Source: Medicago truncatula
Taxonomy: Eukaryota > Streptophyta > Magnoliopsida > Fabales > Fabaceae
DNA length: 64,000 nt
Direction of reading: 5' to 3'
Assembly: GCF_003473485.1 (NCBI RefSeq)
Contig: NC_053048.1
Location: forward strand, 52,015,755-52,079,754
Position numbers and translations under genes: made by a program. Of this stretch, positions 33,059-44,907 are shown one piece after another; the first letter of the stretch is position 1, and the number at the start of each line of letters is the position of its first letter. Under the pieces are notes generated by a model, which was not told the origin of the DNA, made no database searches, and saw only the letters and a list, made by a program, of their open reading frames with translations.

Positions 33059-34484
33059 TAGAATTGATTCTATTTTTTTTTTGTAGAGGGCAAAAACCAA
33101 AGAAAAAGAAAACTAAAAAATTAAACGGATGTTCCTGGGCATGTAAGCTCCGGAAATATCATCAAACAAAAGACTCTGAAATTCATTAGGGGGAGTCTCC
33201 AGAATATGAAAATCTAGAAAATCCATCGAAATGCTGAAATTAGCAAGCCAATCTGCACTTATGTTGTCTTCAAGCCAAATATGGGTAATTTTGACAGTCC
33301 AACTCAAACTCAAAAGTTGTCGAATACGCGTGACTAAAGTAGGAGTCGTTCCACTAAAATTGCAATTTTCAGTAATCATGTCGACCAAGATATTTGAGTC
33401 ACTCTCCACTATAAGATAAGTGGTATTTTCTCTCCATGCCATGTCCAAACCTAGGTACATGCCCCACATTTCAGCATGAAAAGCATCACACATTTCAATC
33501 TTCTTGAAGTAGCCTTTGATCCATCTGCCATCAGAGTCTCGAAGAAGCCCTCCACACCCTGCAAGAGTACCATATCCCTTCCAAGCACCATCACAATTAA
33601 GCTTAACCCAACCAATCGGAGGTCGCATCCAACCGATGTATATAATTTCCTTTTGATGCGAATTTTTATGCACCAACTTCGTATTGTCTTCTATCTCTCT
33701 AGTAAACTTTTGAATTACCAGTGTTGGATTGCTTGGTCTTTGAAATCCTATTTCAAAAATAGAATTGTTTCGCCAATTCCACAAATACCAACATGTTATC
33801 ATGAAAGTAGTCTGCCAAGTAGCAGGATTATCTCCAATCCCTTTTTTATTAAGGTTGTTAAAAATCCACTCCCTGCAATCAAAAGAGAAGAAATTAGTTA
33901 TGTAATTATACGGGACAAGTCTGAGCCATACCTGAGTGGCGTGCACACAATCACGAAGGATATGAATGACTATTTCATCCTCTCTCGCACAACAAGGACA
34001 AGTAGGGGAGATACCAACCCCCCCACTTGCTACGACGATAATCGGTAAGGATCCTTCCATGAGCGACCAACCAAATAAAGGTTTGGATACGACGGGGACC
34101 CTTCCAGTTCCATAAGGTCTTCCAATCACCTCCCACAACAAAAGAGGTCTCTTGCTGCAAATTGTAAGCACTTTGGACAGTAAACTCGAGAGTGTCAATT
34201 CCTCCCCATCCTATAGTATATGGGCCATCAAAATTAGAAGGGGTTGGGAGGGCTAAAATATGGTTAACAATGTCCACATGCAAGTTATCCATCAAAAAAA
34301 TTAGGTCCCAGACACCAGAAGTATTAATAGCATCCCTAACTGAAATAGTGGTATTCACATAAGATTGAATAGAAGAAGAGAAGAGAGAAGTATTATTCGA
34401 GACCCACTTATCGATCCAAAAGTTAGTACTTCTCCCATCCCCAATTTGCCAAATAACATGACACTTAAAATAGAATTAATTTTA
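33059..34484 (-). mobile_element. 5'-truncated LINE (zf-RVT and RNase H)
   Basis: The body runs from the poly-A end (poly-T at 33073-33082) to about 34470. The minus-strand frame holds a zinc-knuckle CPCCAREDEIVIHILRDC, then a plant RNase H domain with VKLNCDGAWKGYG, GCGGLLRDSDGRW, FHAEMWGMYLGL, VESDSN and a final HIWLEDNISADWLA. An upstream piece (34016-34358) reads WKTLWNWKGPRRIQTFIWL in another frame, so one shift lies near 34010-34030. A 14-bp imperfect duplication flanks it: TAGAATTGATTCTA (33059-33072) and TAGAATTAATTTTA (34471-34484). The reverse transcriptase core is missing. Confidence 0.8.
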
Positions 34485-35280
34485 ACTAGAAATAAATTGA
34501 AGGTAAATTAAATATGTATGAATACAATCATACAAAAGTAAATTGAACAATAATATAAATTTATATATAAAAATCAATTCTAAAATTAAAAACTTCAATT
34601 TCAAACTTTAAGTATAATTAATTTTACTCGAAAATAATGAAACATATCATAACTAATTCTTCCTCCATAATCAATTGTAATCGTGGAAGCAAACATACAC
34701 TATTTTTTCCAATGGTATCACACTACTTTCAAACTTATCACTTTTATTTGTATATTCCTTTTTTTTAAAATTGCATTATTTAATTGGTCATGTTAAGCGA
34801 TATCTCTTGAATATTGTTTAAATAAGTCAAATAATAAAATTTTAAGTTAAAAAAAGACACTTGTTCTCAAAATAAAGTTAAAAATGACACTTTTTAGATT
34901 TTGAAAAATTAACTACACAACTTTTTAATGTAATACAAATATTATATTTGATTACTTTACTTAATATTTTTTTTTATATGAGTGTAAAAATTACAAACGA
35001 CGTTCATTTACAAAAAAAAGATATTTGTACAACTATTTTTTAACAATTTTTCTTTCTTACATTCACTATATTTTTACTTTCTTTCTCTAATTTTCATAAA
35101 AGTTGTCGTTTAAATGATAGTTCAAATAACGCGACTCTTTTTAAAACATTTTCAATTAATAAACAACATTTTGTTTTTGTTTGTTGTATTGTGAGTTCCG
35201 AAAATGATGATTCCCATTTCCACAAGAATCTTGAGTAAACATAGTGAGTACCAGCCGATTCTAGTGTTTTCCACAAGATG
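34485..35280. other. intergenic, MITE remnant
   Basis: 34485-34700 contains AATTGATTTT-type MITE words around the LINE insertion site. The rest is AT-rich, up to the GolS promoter. Confidence 0.35.
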
Positions 35281-35308
35281 TAAGTTATTCAATCCCACGG
35301 GGCACTCT

Positions 35309-35321
35309 TTCGAGAATCTTC
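35309..35321 (+). promoter_or_regulatory. perfect three-unit heat-shock element
   Basis: TTCGAGAATCTTC fits TTCnnGAAnnTTC exactly. It lies 271 bp before the GolS start codon and about 145 bp before the TATA box. Arabidopsis GolS1 is a known heat-shock-factor target, so direct HSF control is the likely meaning. Confidence 0.75.
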
Positions 35322-35360
35322 CCACAAATCATCCCTCACCGTTAGATCATCTCCTGACGA

Positions 35361-35368
35361 CACGTGGC
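35361..35368 (+). promoter_or_regulatory. G-box/ABRE
   Basis: CACGTGGC, the core of ABA-response elements bound by bZIP (ABF) factors, lies 99 bp before the TATA box. It fits the drought and ABA induction known for galactinol synthases. Confidence 0.6.
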
Positions 35369-35466
35369 AGTCACATAAACCAAGATCTCCACCATGCATG
35401 ATCAAGCATAGCCACAATTTTCATCAAAACTTACAATGTCACCTCCTACCACCTTCACCTCTTTCA

Positions 35467-35474
35467 TTATAAAT
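35467..35474 (+). promoter_or_regulatory. TATA box of GolS
   Basis: TTATAAATAACACC lies about 118-125 bp before the start codon. The leader would be roughly 90 nt. Confidence 0.6.
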
Positions 35475-35591
35475 AACACCTTCACCCTCCACATTTCATC
35501 TCACCAATTTATTTTCAGCAATCTCTCTTAAGCATTCTCGCAAATACTTCTCTCAGAATTTTAATTTCTTTCACAAAAGCAACTTAAAAAT

Positions 35592-37327
35592 ATGGCACCA
35601 GAGCTTGTTCCAACCGCTGCAAAATCAGTTACCGGATTCACGAAGCCAGTGACGATACCAAAACGTGCGTATGTAACGTTTCTTGCCGGTAACGGTGATT
35701 ACGTGAAAGGTGTAATAGGTTTGGCGAAAGGTTTGCGGAAGGTGATGACGGCGTATCCGCTGGTTGTGGCGGTGCTTCCAGATGTACCGGAGGAACACCG
35801 TGAGATGTTGGAAGCTCAGGGATGTATTGTCCGTGAGATTGAACCGGTTAACCCACCCGAAAATCAGACTCAGTTTGCTATGGCGTATTACGTCATCAAT
35901 TATTCCAAACTCCGTATATGGGAGGTACACTCTACAAGACACTATGCTATTTTCGTAGTCTGTTATTTCTACACGTCATCAATCATTTATTTCTGTTATT
36001 GTTTCTTTACACGTGGAATTTGTGAGTCGGTTAGTTTCTTACACGTGGACACTTGAGATCCATACATATGACGTGTCACTTGTATTTCTAGTTCTAGATA
36101 AAAATACCAAAACTTAATTTTACCTAATAAAAATAATAACTTTGACTAAGTGAGGAATTTCGAAGGGACTAATAACTTGTGTTCTAAGTAGGTAAATTAT
36201 TTTGGACTTAGATCTATGGTGATGTTGTTGACCATGGCATGGGTTGATACTACAATTTTTCTAATTAAAAAAAAAAAGATATAATAATTTTTCTTCTCAA
36301 AACTGACTTGCGTTGGTTTGATGCATTGCTGACTTGGGACCTTACGGTGTGTATCTGGTTTGATTCTTAAACCCACCAATTGTTTGATTTTTTTGGCTTC
36401 TTAAGAGAAAATGGAATCAAGTTAGTGTATCATTTATAATGAGTTAAAATTAACCAAGAGACTAATGATTCATAAAATAAATCTGTGCACCATAAAACTA
36501 GGAAGGAAAGTGTACTTATTTGAGCTATATTTATTATGTTACAGTTTGTGGAATACAGCAAGATGATATACTTGGACGGAGACATTCAAGTTTATGAAAA
36601 CATAGACCATCTCTTTGATCTACCAGATGGTCATTTCTACGCTGTTATGGATTGTTTTTGCGAGAGAACTTGGAGTCACACACCACAATACAAAATCGGT
36701 TATTGTCAACAATGTCCAGAAAAAGTTCATTGGCCAAAGGAAATGGGTCAACCTCCTTCACTTTACTTCAATGCTGGCATGTTCCTGTTTGAGCCAAGCA
36801 TTGATACTTACCACGATCTTTTGAAGACACTTAAAGTTACTCCTCCTACTCCTTTTGCTGAACAAGATTTCTTGAATATGTATTTCAAGGATATTTATAA
36901 GCCAATCCCATTTGTTTACAATCTTGTTCTTGCTATGTTATGGCGTCACCCTGAAAATGTTGAGCTTCATAAAGTCAAGGTTGTTCACTATTGTGCAGCG
37001 GTAAGTAATGCAATGCATATTTTGATTTATTGATTGTGTGAATAAATTTGAAGTGCATAAATTTTTACAGTGACTTGATTTTTCGATTTTGTTCAGGGAT
37101 CAAAGCCTTGGAGATACACAGGGAAGGAAGAAAACATGCAAAGGGAGGATATAAGAATGCTAGTCAAGAAATGGTGGGATATTTACAATGATTCATCTCT
37201 TGATTACAACAAGAATTTGAGTGGAAGTGGTGAAGTACAAACGAATGGTTTTGAAATTGAGCCATTCGTACAAGCATTGTCTGAGGTAGGTCGTGTTCAA
37301 TATGTCACAGCACCTTCAGCAGCTTAA
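35592..37327 (+). CDS. GolS: galactinol synthase (UDP-galactose:myo-inositol galactosyltransferase)
   Basis: There are three exons, 35592-35924, 36545-37000 and 37097-37327, with GT-AG introns in phase 0. They give 339 residues; Arabidopsis GolS1 has 344. The enzyme makes galactinol from UDP-galactose and myo-inositol, the first committed step of raffinose-family sugars, in the cytosol. It is a GT8 glycosyltransferase: RAYVTFLAGNGDYVKG at residues 26-41 starts the fold, YLDGDIQVYENIDHLF carries the Mn-binding DxD (Asp122, Asp124), and the protein ends with APSAA, the pentapeptide typical of GolS. FNAGMFLFEPS and FAEQDFLNMYF are further family blocks. Upstream lie a heat-shock element, a G-box and a TATA box, so a stress-induced isoform is likely. 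It is the only copy in the window. Confidence 0.96.
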
Positions 37328-38450
37328 ACTGAGCTGTTTTTTGGTGACCATTCATTCGTGCAATGGAAGCAAAAACATAAAAAATGAAGTAAGGAATAAC
37401 GATGGAAATTATTATGGAAGTGAGTAAAAAGTTTAGGTGCAACCGTTCAAGAATTTTTTTCAAGACAAGGGGAAATGGTTGGTGCTATATTTCAGCTTTT
37501 GTGTGTTTTTATTTTATTTTTTAAATTTGGGAATTTTGTTTGACTTCAGTTTTGTTTATATGGGTTTGGTTCTGGCTTGTAATTTTCAAATATGTACATT
37601 ATGTTCTTGTTTTTTATTTTTGATTCTGTTGTTGGTTTTTGTAATATATATCAAGGGCAATTGCTTCGTTGTAAAGGGAAATGTGAATCATGAAATGCAA
37701 ATGCGATGGAATTTTATTGTGTAAAGGGTCTCTTGTCTATTTCATGTGAAATTGTGGGAAGTTTTCTATGTCTATATTGATCGGTCAATTTAGAAGGGTG
37801 GATTGTTGCTTAGCAAAGAAATGTCTTTTATATTATCGAAAAAGAAAACATTGTCGTTTTAATTACTGGCAAATTAAATAATGACCTTCTATTGCGGCAG
37901 TGTATGTATTCATCTACTCTGGCACCTTGAGGCAGACCATTCAAATCCGTTTAACATTGTGTTTGAAATTGTTCTTTTTCGAGTGGTAGAAGAAATTTTC
38001 AATTATCTCATCATACTCGAATTATAATAGTTTTAGGTTGTTTGGTGTTGATAAGCTGATCAATCAACATGCTTTCTGGTTGAGGATGAAATGCTTTTTG
38101 TAAGCTCAGCTCGAAGATGAGTCAAAAATAATTTTGAAACTTATGAGAGACTTTATATCAAATACAGATCGTCTCAAAGTACCTAAAATAAAATGTGATC
38201 TCGGTTTAGTTATAAAATTTGTACTCATATTTTGTTTATAAAAAAAAAATACTAATGTAATGTTATCATTTTGCATGTTTAATATGAAGGATGTAAGTAG
38301 TATAAGTGTGTCAAGTATGATTAAGATCAACAATAAGTAGTTCGGTGGTTTTCAAATAACCACTTTCACAAATGATGTTGTTATAATCTTTGTTGTAACA
38401 AAAATCAAGACTCGTTTAAATAACACAAAACTCAACTAACAATGCATCAT
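37328..38450. other. GolS 3' region and spacer
   Basis: The 3' untranslated region probably extends to about 37720 (TTTTATTGTGTAAAG). Beyond it there is only AT-rich spacer, and no gene is recognised. Confidence 0.4.
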
Positions 38451-38459
38451 CTCTAACTT

Positions 38460-38585
38460 CATAATAAAATAAATCGGTTATCTAATTTTTCATCATAGTA
38501 GAAATAATACCGCCGACATTATGCACTCACGGCCTTCCCAAAAAACTACCATCAACATTGAATTGAAGAATACCTTTTAAAGTGC
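38460..38585 (-). mobile_element. LINE RNase H fragment, antisense piece
   Basis: The minus strand reads GTLKGILQFNVDGSFLGRP, the start of a plant-LINE RNase H domain (consensus LKLNVDGSFLG), and then decays. Confidence 0.5.
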
Positions 38586-38599
38586 ATAATCGACTTATC

Positions 38600-39035
38600 T
38601 TTTTTTGAGCACTACAATACGGGTGGAATTAGGATTTGCTTAACGGATGAGTCTAAGATGTTTATGGTAGCACATAATTTGTGGTTGCAATCTATTTTGA
38701 ATGTTGAGAAGGGTAAGGCTTCATGCTTATTAATAGGCATCGAGTGAATGTAGGAATTAGAGTTCAAACAAGTTATTTTTACTCTTGATTCAAAGAGTGC
38801 TGTGAACTCTTTTAACCTATGAGTCAATAATAGAATAGAGGTAGGTTCCATTTTAAGTAGATGTCCTTGTACTTTATGATCGTTCTCTAACAACTCTCAT
38901 GGTGGATTTTCTAAGAGAGAGACTAATGTAGTTATGTAATTGCTTGTAACCATGCTAAGGTGGCCATATATAACCTCAACTCTCAGGTTTTATTTTGACA
39001 TTCTCCTTTGTATTGATCCTTTAATTTTTAATTTT
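38600..39035 (+). mobile_element. LINE RNase H fragment, copy 1
   Basis: Conceptual pieces read GGIRICLTDESKMFMVAHNL, VIFTLDSKSAVNSFN and SFSNNSHGGFSKRETNVV, the plant RNase H core and its conserved DSKS and RE(A/T)NVVA motifs, ended by DILLCIDPLIFNF. Several stops interrupt it. A second copy at 41860-42125 shows that it was duplicated together with the HMA-like gene next to it. Confidence 0.6.
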
Positions 39036-39373
39036 TTCTTGTCAAGAAATAGTAAAATAAATAGGATCAGTTCTGATAATTTTTTTGCATAGACTACCAA
39101 GTCTTTGCAATCACATTAATTTCAATAAAAATAAAAACATTTCCAGACAGAGAACAACAAAAGGAAGTTTTCATTTTCTTGCATCTTTTACCATGATTTT
39201 GAATCACGATATTCTAGCATAACCAGTTTATCAAAGGATCACAAATGAGGCTACAAAGTTAAATGAATACTAATTGCTGCTATGTTAACCAAAAAGATCT
39301 CAAGTACGAAATGGAAAATGCAGAAAGCAAAAATTCAGATAAGCTATAATGTAAAACTTATACCAACAATTGG

Positions 39374-40571
39374 TCACATATTAACGCAATTGTTATTTGT
39401 ATCATTGTAGTGTTGGAGTTGCTGATGTTCCAATTGTTCTGGTGCTGATGGTGGAGGAAGTGCTATAACACCGCTAGATCGACGGCCTTCATTATAGCGG
39501 TATTCACCATAGTTGGACTTAGAGTTAGGGTGAAAGTGAGAGTGTCCACCACCACGGCCGCCAACATCATCTGCAACAATGAGTCTAGCATGTTTTCCAG
39601 CTTTTGTTATTTCAGTCAAGAGCTTATTTGGATCAATTGCCCCAGAAATTCGAATGATACATCTTCAAATCCAATTCCAATAATGATTAAGTGTAAGTAA
39701 AGATTAATCACTAGATTTGTAGAGACTAATTATAGAAAATAAAATGTAATATCAATTACAAAAAATAACAAAATTTTATTGTTTTTTCTCTTCAACATTT
39801 GCACAGATCAATGCTTGATTTTTTCCGGCACAAGTACACATCTAATATTCCTTGAAAAAAAGTGTACATCTAATATAACTTTTTTTTTTAAAAAAGATCT
39901 AATAATATTTTTAACATATGTTTTACATTCCCACTAACCGACATCTATTTAGGGTTTGTTAAGATAAAAATTAATGTATTTTTAATATAAATTGATTTAG
40001 AGATTATTTTACCCAAACTTTTAAGAAAACGGAAGTCATTATTGTATTTCTCCATCTTCTATTAAAAATTATTTTTTCTCAAAAAAATCAAAATAACATT
40101 TTATTTTCAACATACTTTTTTAACAAAATGATTTTTCAAAAAGGTTTTGAAAATATTATTTAAAACATAAAAAATAGTTTCTAAAAAAAAAGGGGGGTTT
40201 ATTATCTCCAAACAATCATAAACAAATGCACTCTTAAGGAGTCAAACTTTCCAACATGTTTTTTAAGAAATATACCAATCAAGGATCAAACTGGTGACAC
40301 AATTACATACTATATAGATTGGTCACTAATGAATGTGTAAATTGTTACCTTTGATACTCTTAATCACTTCTATAATGGACTTCTTCCAACCAGCAAATTG
40401 AGTATTCACTCTCAGACCACAGATCTACGGAAAAAAAAACATATATACACGTAAACAAGAACTTATACCTAGCAAAAATAATTGTTTTGTTGTTGCGTCA
40501 TAAAGAAAAATCGATGAATTTTTTTGAAACCATATAAGCGTATATACCATGTTACGATCGGAGGACTCCAT
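39374..40571 (-). pseudogene. HMA-like, CaaX-ending gene, copy A (frame broken)
   Basis: The exons correspond to 40548-40571 (MESSDRNM), 40349-40424 (ICGLRVNTQFAGWKKSIIEV and on) and 39374-39662. Splice sites are kept. Compared with copy B, exon 3 lacks about 28 bp after its first codons, so the coding frame changes and stops soon after. The remaining downstream frame still reads TEITKAGKHARLIVADDVGG, followed by a Gly/His-rich stretch, and ends NNNCVNM, a CaaX-like box. A shorter product from an internal Met (39619) is possible but would lack the beta-alpha-beta core. I rate it a recent pseudogene. Confidence 0.7.
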
Positions 40572-40635
40572 TGAAGATTGAAAGTGTGTTAGTTGCCTCT
40601 GAAATTTTGGATTAAAATAAGTAGAGAACCTCTTT

Positions 40636-40706
40636 TTTTTTTGGTGGTGGCCGGGTTCGAACCCTAATGCATTGTTAATATCAACTGAGTTAAGCTCGCG
40701 AGAACA
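40636..40706 (-). repeat. SINE-like fragment
   Basis: A T-run is followed by GGTGGTGGCCGGGTTCGAAC, CCTAATGCATTGTTAATATC and AACTGAGTTAAGCTCGCG, a reversed tRNA-type B and A box. Confidence 0.55.
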
Positions 40707-41267
40707 GTGGAGAACATTTTCTATTTACAAACTTCTATAACTCGGTTAGCTGATGGTCTTAATAATGTGATGAAACAATTGATTTTTTATTTTCTAAATA
40801 AGGAAATTTTTTTATTTGAGAAAAACATACTATGTACAAAGGTCCAAGAATTATATATATATATATATAAAAAAAACAAAGGCCTAAGTCATAATCAACA
40901 ATGAAAATTTTATAATGTACCCCTACAATTCACTAAAATGTCAATTTTGCTCTTTTGGCCATTTAATTTTTTAAGCCATTATTTTTTCACCCCTACTTTT
41001 AATTTTTTCGGATTCAACATTAGTTCACCCCTACATTCCAATTCTGGTATGTGAAATTTTTTTGTTTTATTAATCTTCTTGAAAAACTATAATTAACATT
41101 CCCGTTATTCTATTTATTGTCGGAAAGCTATAAAAATCCATTTTGGTATGGTAAAAAATTTAGGAAAATCAAAGTAAACATTTCCAATTGGAAATAATTT
41201 TTATGAAAATAATTGGTAGACCAGACCGAATTGGAAAACTTGAAAGATCGTTTCCAATATGCATTTT

Positions 41268-41418
41268 TATGAATTTTTTTATTTTTTTTGGTAGATAGAC
41301 GAAATGGCAAAGTCATTATAAACTCACACACACAAGTGGAGGTACCGGGGTTCGAACCCCGGTCAAGGCATCCGACCTAACAATTTCGGCATTTTGCCAG
41401 TTGAGCTAAGACTTCTGG
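41268..41418 (-). repeat. tRNA-derived SINE
   Basis: Read on the minus strand: an A-box-like TTAGCTCAACTGGCAAAATG, a B box CCGGGGTTCGAACCCCGGTA, and a tail to poly-A (poly-T at 41277-41289). About 150 bp. Confidence 0.6.
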
Positions 41419-41534
41419 ATTAATTATGATGAATTTATTACTAATGTTTATGTATTTTCTTGATTCATAACAATTGTAAAATATGTATAAATTTATCAGA
41501 ATGCTAAAAAACTACCATTAAAATTATAGTCATA

Positions 41535-41814
41535 CTCCCTTCGTCCCAAATTGTATGTCATTTTGAAAAAAAAATTGTCCCAAATTGTATGTCGCTTTAG
41601 AATACCAATGAATCATTAATGTTACTTTTCCTATTATATCATTCACTATTTATTGCCTTCTCTACTTCCAAGTCATTCATTTATCTTTCTCATATCATTT
41701 ATTAAGGATAATTTTGTAAAATAACTCATAATATCTATTTCCCACACAAAATTAATTACATTTCTTAATACGTGTAAAATGTTCAAAACATCATATAATT
41801 TGGGACGGAGGGAG
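41535..41814. repeat. Stowaway-type MITE (CTCCCTTCGTCCCAAATTG)
   Basis: The ends CTCCCTTCGTCCCAAATT and AATTTGGGACGGAGGGAG are inverted and flanked by TA (41533-41534 and 41815-41816). Confidence 0.85.
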
Positions 41815-41859
41815 TAGTAAATTAGTAATATAAATACATTTCAAATATCAAATGTTGCT

Positions 41860-42125
41860 AGCTACCGAGTGGATGCAAGGAGTTCAAACAAATTATTTTT
41901 ATCCTGGATTTGAAGAGTAATGTAGACTCTTTTATTCTGTTAGTCAATGATAGAACCGAGGTAGTTCCATTTAAAATAGATGTTGTAGCACTTTATCATA
42001 ACAACTCTTATGTCGAGTTTTCAAAGAGATATATTTGCTTATAACCTTGCTAAGGTAACCTTATACAACGCAAATTCTCAGCTTTATTTTGACATTCTCC
42101 TTTATATTGATCCTTTAATTTTTAA
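41860..42125 (+). mobile_element. LINE RNase H fragment, copy 2
   Basis: It is parallel to 38690-39020. Shared words are TTTATTTTGACATTCTCCTT and TTGATCCTTTAATTTTTAAT. It lies at the same distance before copy B of the HMA-like gene, marking the edge of a tandem duplication. Confidence 0.6.
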
Positions 42126-42892
42126 TGAAATTTATCAGTTTTTTTGTCAAAAAAGTTAAAAAAAAAAAAAAAAAAAATCAGTTCTGATTGAAATTTTGCA
42201 TATAAGTATTTGCAATCACGTTTCAATGAAATAATATTTCCAAACGAGTTTATAAAAAAAAAAAATTGTAAATGAGACGAATAGTAAGAATAAAATATAC
42301 TTATCTACCAAAAAAAAAAAAAAAAAAAAAAAAAAAGAATAAAATATACTTAATTACATGTTCCTTTGCATACAAGACACCGTCACATTGATGTAAGTAA
42401 AAATAATTTGAGAACAAAAAAAAAAAGGAAGTTTTCAATGATTGCCTTCAGAATCGACTAACTGAAAAATCAATTACCGACACAAACGGTATATGATTTA
42501 ATTTCTTGCATATTTTACCATGTTTGTGAATCACGATATTCTAGCATAACTGCTTCGTTATATATGATCACAAATAAGGCTACAAAGTTATGATGGAGAG
42601 GCAAAGGAAATTAATGCCAATTGATATGCTAACCAAAAAGGGAAATTAAATATTGTATCAAATAAGATACTAATATTATTATGAGAAAACAATATAGTAG
42701 TTCAACATCCAAGCTAAAAAAAATCCCCAGATAAAAAAAAGGGATCTCTAATCAAAATTTTCCTAAAAGGGGAAATAAAACGAGATAAAAGATCATCCTA
42801 CTACAAAAAAAGTAGATCTGAAGTACGGAATGGAAAATGCAGAACCAAAAGTTCAGATAAACTATAATGTAAAACTTATACTAATCAATTGG

Positions 42893-44273
42893 TCACATAA
42901 TAACACAATTGTTATTTGTATCATTGTAGTGTTGGAGTTGTTGATGTTGCAATTGTTCTGATGCAGATGGTGGAGGCAGTGCTAAAATACCATTGGATGG
43001 GTAAGGGTCAGATTGATATTGAATATGATTATAGCTAGGTACCACATTTCCAGATGGTGCAGGTAGTGCGAAAACATCGTTGGATCGGTAACGGTCAGAT
43101 TGATATTGAATACGGTTATAGCTAGGTACCACATTTCCATGTCCACCGTTATATTCATTATAATGGTAACCGCGACTCTGATCACCATTATATTCATTAT
43201 AGCGGTATTCACGACCGTGGTTACCATTATATTCATTGTGAGAATGTCCACCGCTGCCGCCAACAACATTAGCAGCAATGAGTTCAGCATGTTTCCCAGC
43301 TTTTGTTATTTCGGTCAAAAGCTTACTTGGATCTATTGCTCCAGAAATTCGAATAATACCGTGTGTTGCATCGATAGTAAAGGAAACATCTACAAAGCCA
43401 ATTCCAATAATATGATTAAAATGTAAGTAAAATATTAACAAATCAATAAATCGATTTGCATAGACCAATTACAGACCATAAAATGTTAGACATTTTTTTG
43501 GCTACAAGTATACAACTAATAACTCAATTTAATCGCTTTAATTGATTTTTCTCAAGATTTATCAGTTTATTTCATTAGGGTTTGATTACATACCCACAAA
43601 CCGACATCTATTTAGTCTTTCATAAAAAAAAAACATCTATTTAGGGTTTTTTAGATCAAAATAATCTTATTTCGATATAAATTGATTAATTGATTTAGAG
43701 ATTAATTTAGGCTTTGTTTAGATCAAAATAAATGTAATTTCGATGTAAATTGATCTAGAGACAATTTTTTTTAGAAACTTTCCAAAAAAACAGACGTCAT
43801 TGTTGTATATCTCCATCTTCTACTAAAAATGATTTTTTTTTTCCTCAAAAAAAATGCTCACACGATATAATTTAAAACATAAAAAATGATTTCTTAAAAA
43901 AAGTGGTTTTATCTCCAAATAATCTTTAAAACAAATGAACTCTTACACGGTTAAACATTTTCAACATCTCTTTTTAGATAGGATCAAAATGGTGACCACA
44001 AATACCTACTATTTAAAAAGTGTGTAAATTCTTACCTTTGATACTCTTAATCACTTTTGTAATAGATTTCTCCCAACCAGCAGATTGAGTATCCACTTTC
44101 AGCACACAGATCTATGGAAAAAAACATATATGCACATAAATAAGAACTCAACCTAGCACAAATAATTTTGAGGTATACACAAAAAATAATGAAACACGTT
44201 GAAACCACATAAATAAATGAAAAAAAGGGAGCATCGTTTGCGTACATACCATGTTACGATAGGAGGAATTCAT
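42893..44273 (-). CDS. HMA-like isoprenylated protein, copy B
   Basis: There are three exons, 44250-44273, 44036-44111 and 42893-43389, giving 198 residues. The HMA-type beta-alpha-beta fold is visible: ICVLKVDTQSAGWEKSITKV, VSFTIDATHGIIRISGAID, PSKLLTEITKAGKHAELIAA. In metal-binding relatives CxxC follows the first strand; here it is QSAGW, so metal binding is doubtful. A Gly/His/Asn/Tyr-rich tail has three NEYNG units and two long repeats (GNVVPSYN.IQYQSD.Y.SN), and the protein ends NNNCVIM, a farnesylation-type CaaX box. HIPP-family proteins are anchored to membranes this way. It is the only complete-looking member with a full domain of the three tandem copies. Introns are short and GT-AG. 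Function is unknown. Confidence 0.8.
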
Positions 44274-44794
44274 TGATAATTAAAGGAGAATCTGAATGAT
44301 ATGTTTTTTTTAACGCCTTTGTAACTTTGGGGTGAAATGAGTTGAGAATCTATGTGTACTGTTTATTTTTTTCGAAGGAGAACCTCCACTATTTATAGGC
44401 CTCTATCAGTCGGTAATCTCGGTGGATTAATTAACATTAATGGTCTTAATGTTGTATAGAACAATGTAATGGAAACAATTGATTTTTTATTTTCTAAATA
44501 AGGATTTTGTTTTTGGAAAGAAAAATAACTATATTAAACAAAACTAAGCTGGCCCATGTCATAATCAACGATGCATTTAAAAAAAAAAAAAAAATCAACC
44601 ATAATTTTTTTAGCATGTGCCCCTAATCTTCAACCCTAAAAATCACAAAAAAATGTCAATTATATCCTTTTTAACATTTAATTTATTACCCTTTTATCTT
44701 TTCACCCTCACGTTCAACTTTTTCGGATTCAACATAGTTCACCCCTACATTACAAATTCAGTATTTAAAAAGACTTCAGTTTTTGTTTTTTTTT

Positions 44795-44876
44795 ATTGTC
44801 AATGTTTGAATCCCAAACCTTGCATATATTATGTATTGTCATACCAACTGAAGTAAGTTCAAGATGACAGAAAAAA
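44795..44876 (-). repeat. SINE-like fragment
   Basis: A T-run, then GTTTGAATCCCAAACCTTGC, ATATATTATGTATTGTC and ATACCAACTGAAGTAAGT. A worn copy of the family at 45757. Confidence 0.5.
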
Positions 44877-44907
44877 CTTCCGTTTACTTAAACTATTGGA
44901 AAACTAT

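Noticed and set aside
33476-34048. 190-codon plus-strand frame
   Set aside because: Antisense to the LINE RNase H frame, which has clear domain motifs.
42982-43426. Frames of about 100 codons in other phases over copy B exon 3
   Set aside because: They arise from the internal repeats of the real exon and are low in complexity.
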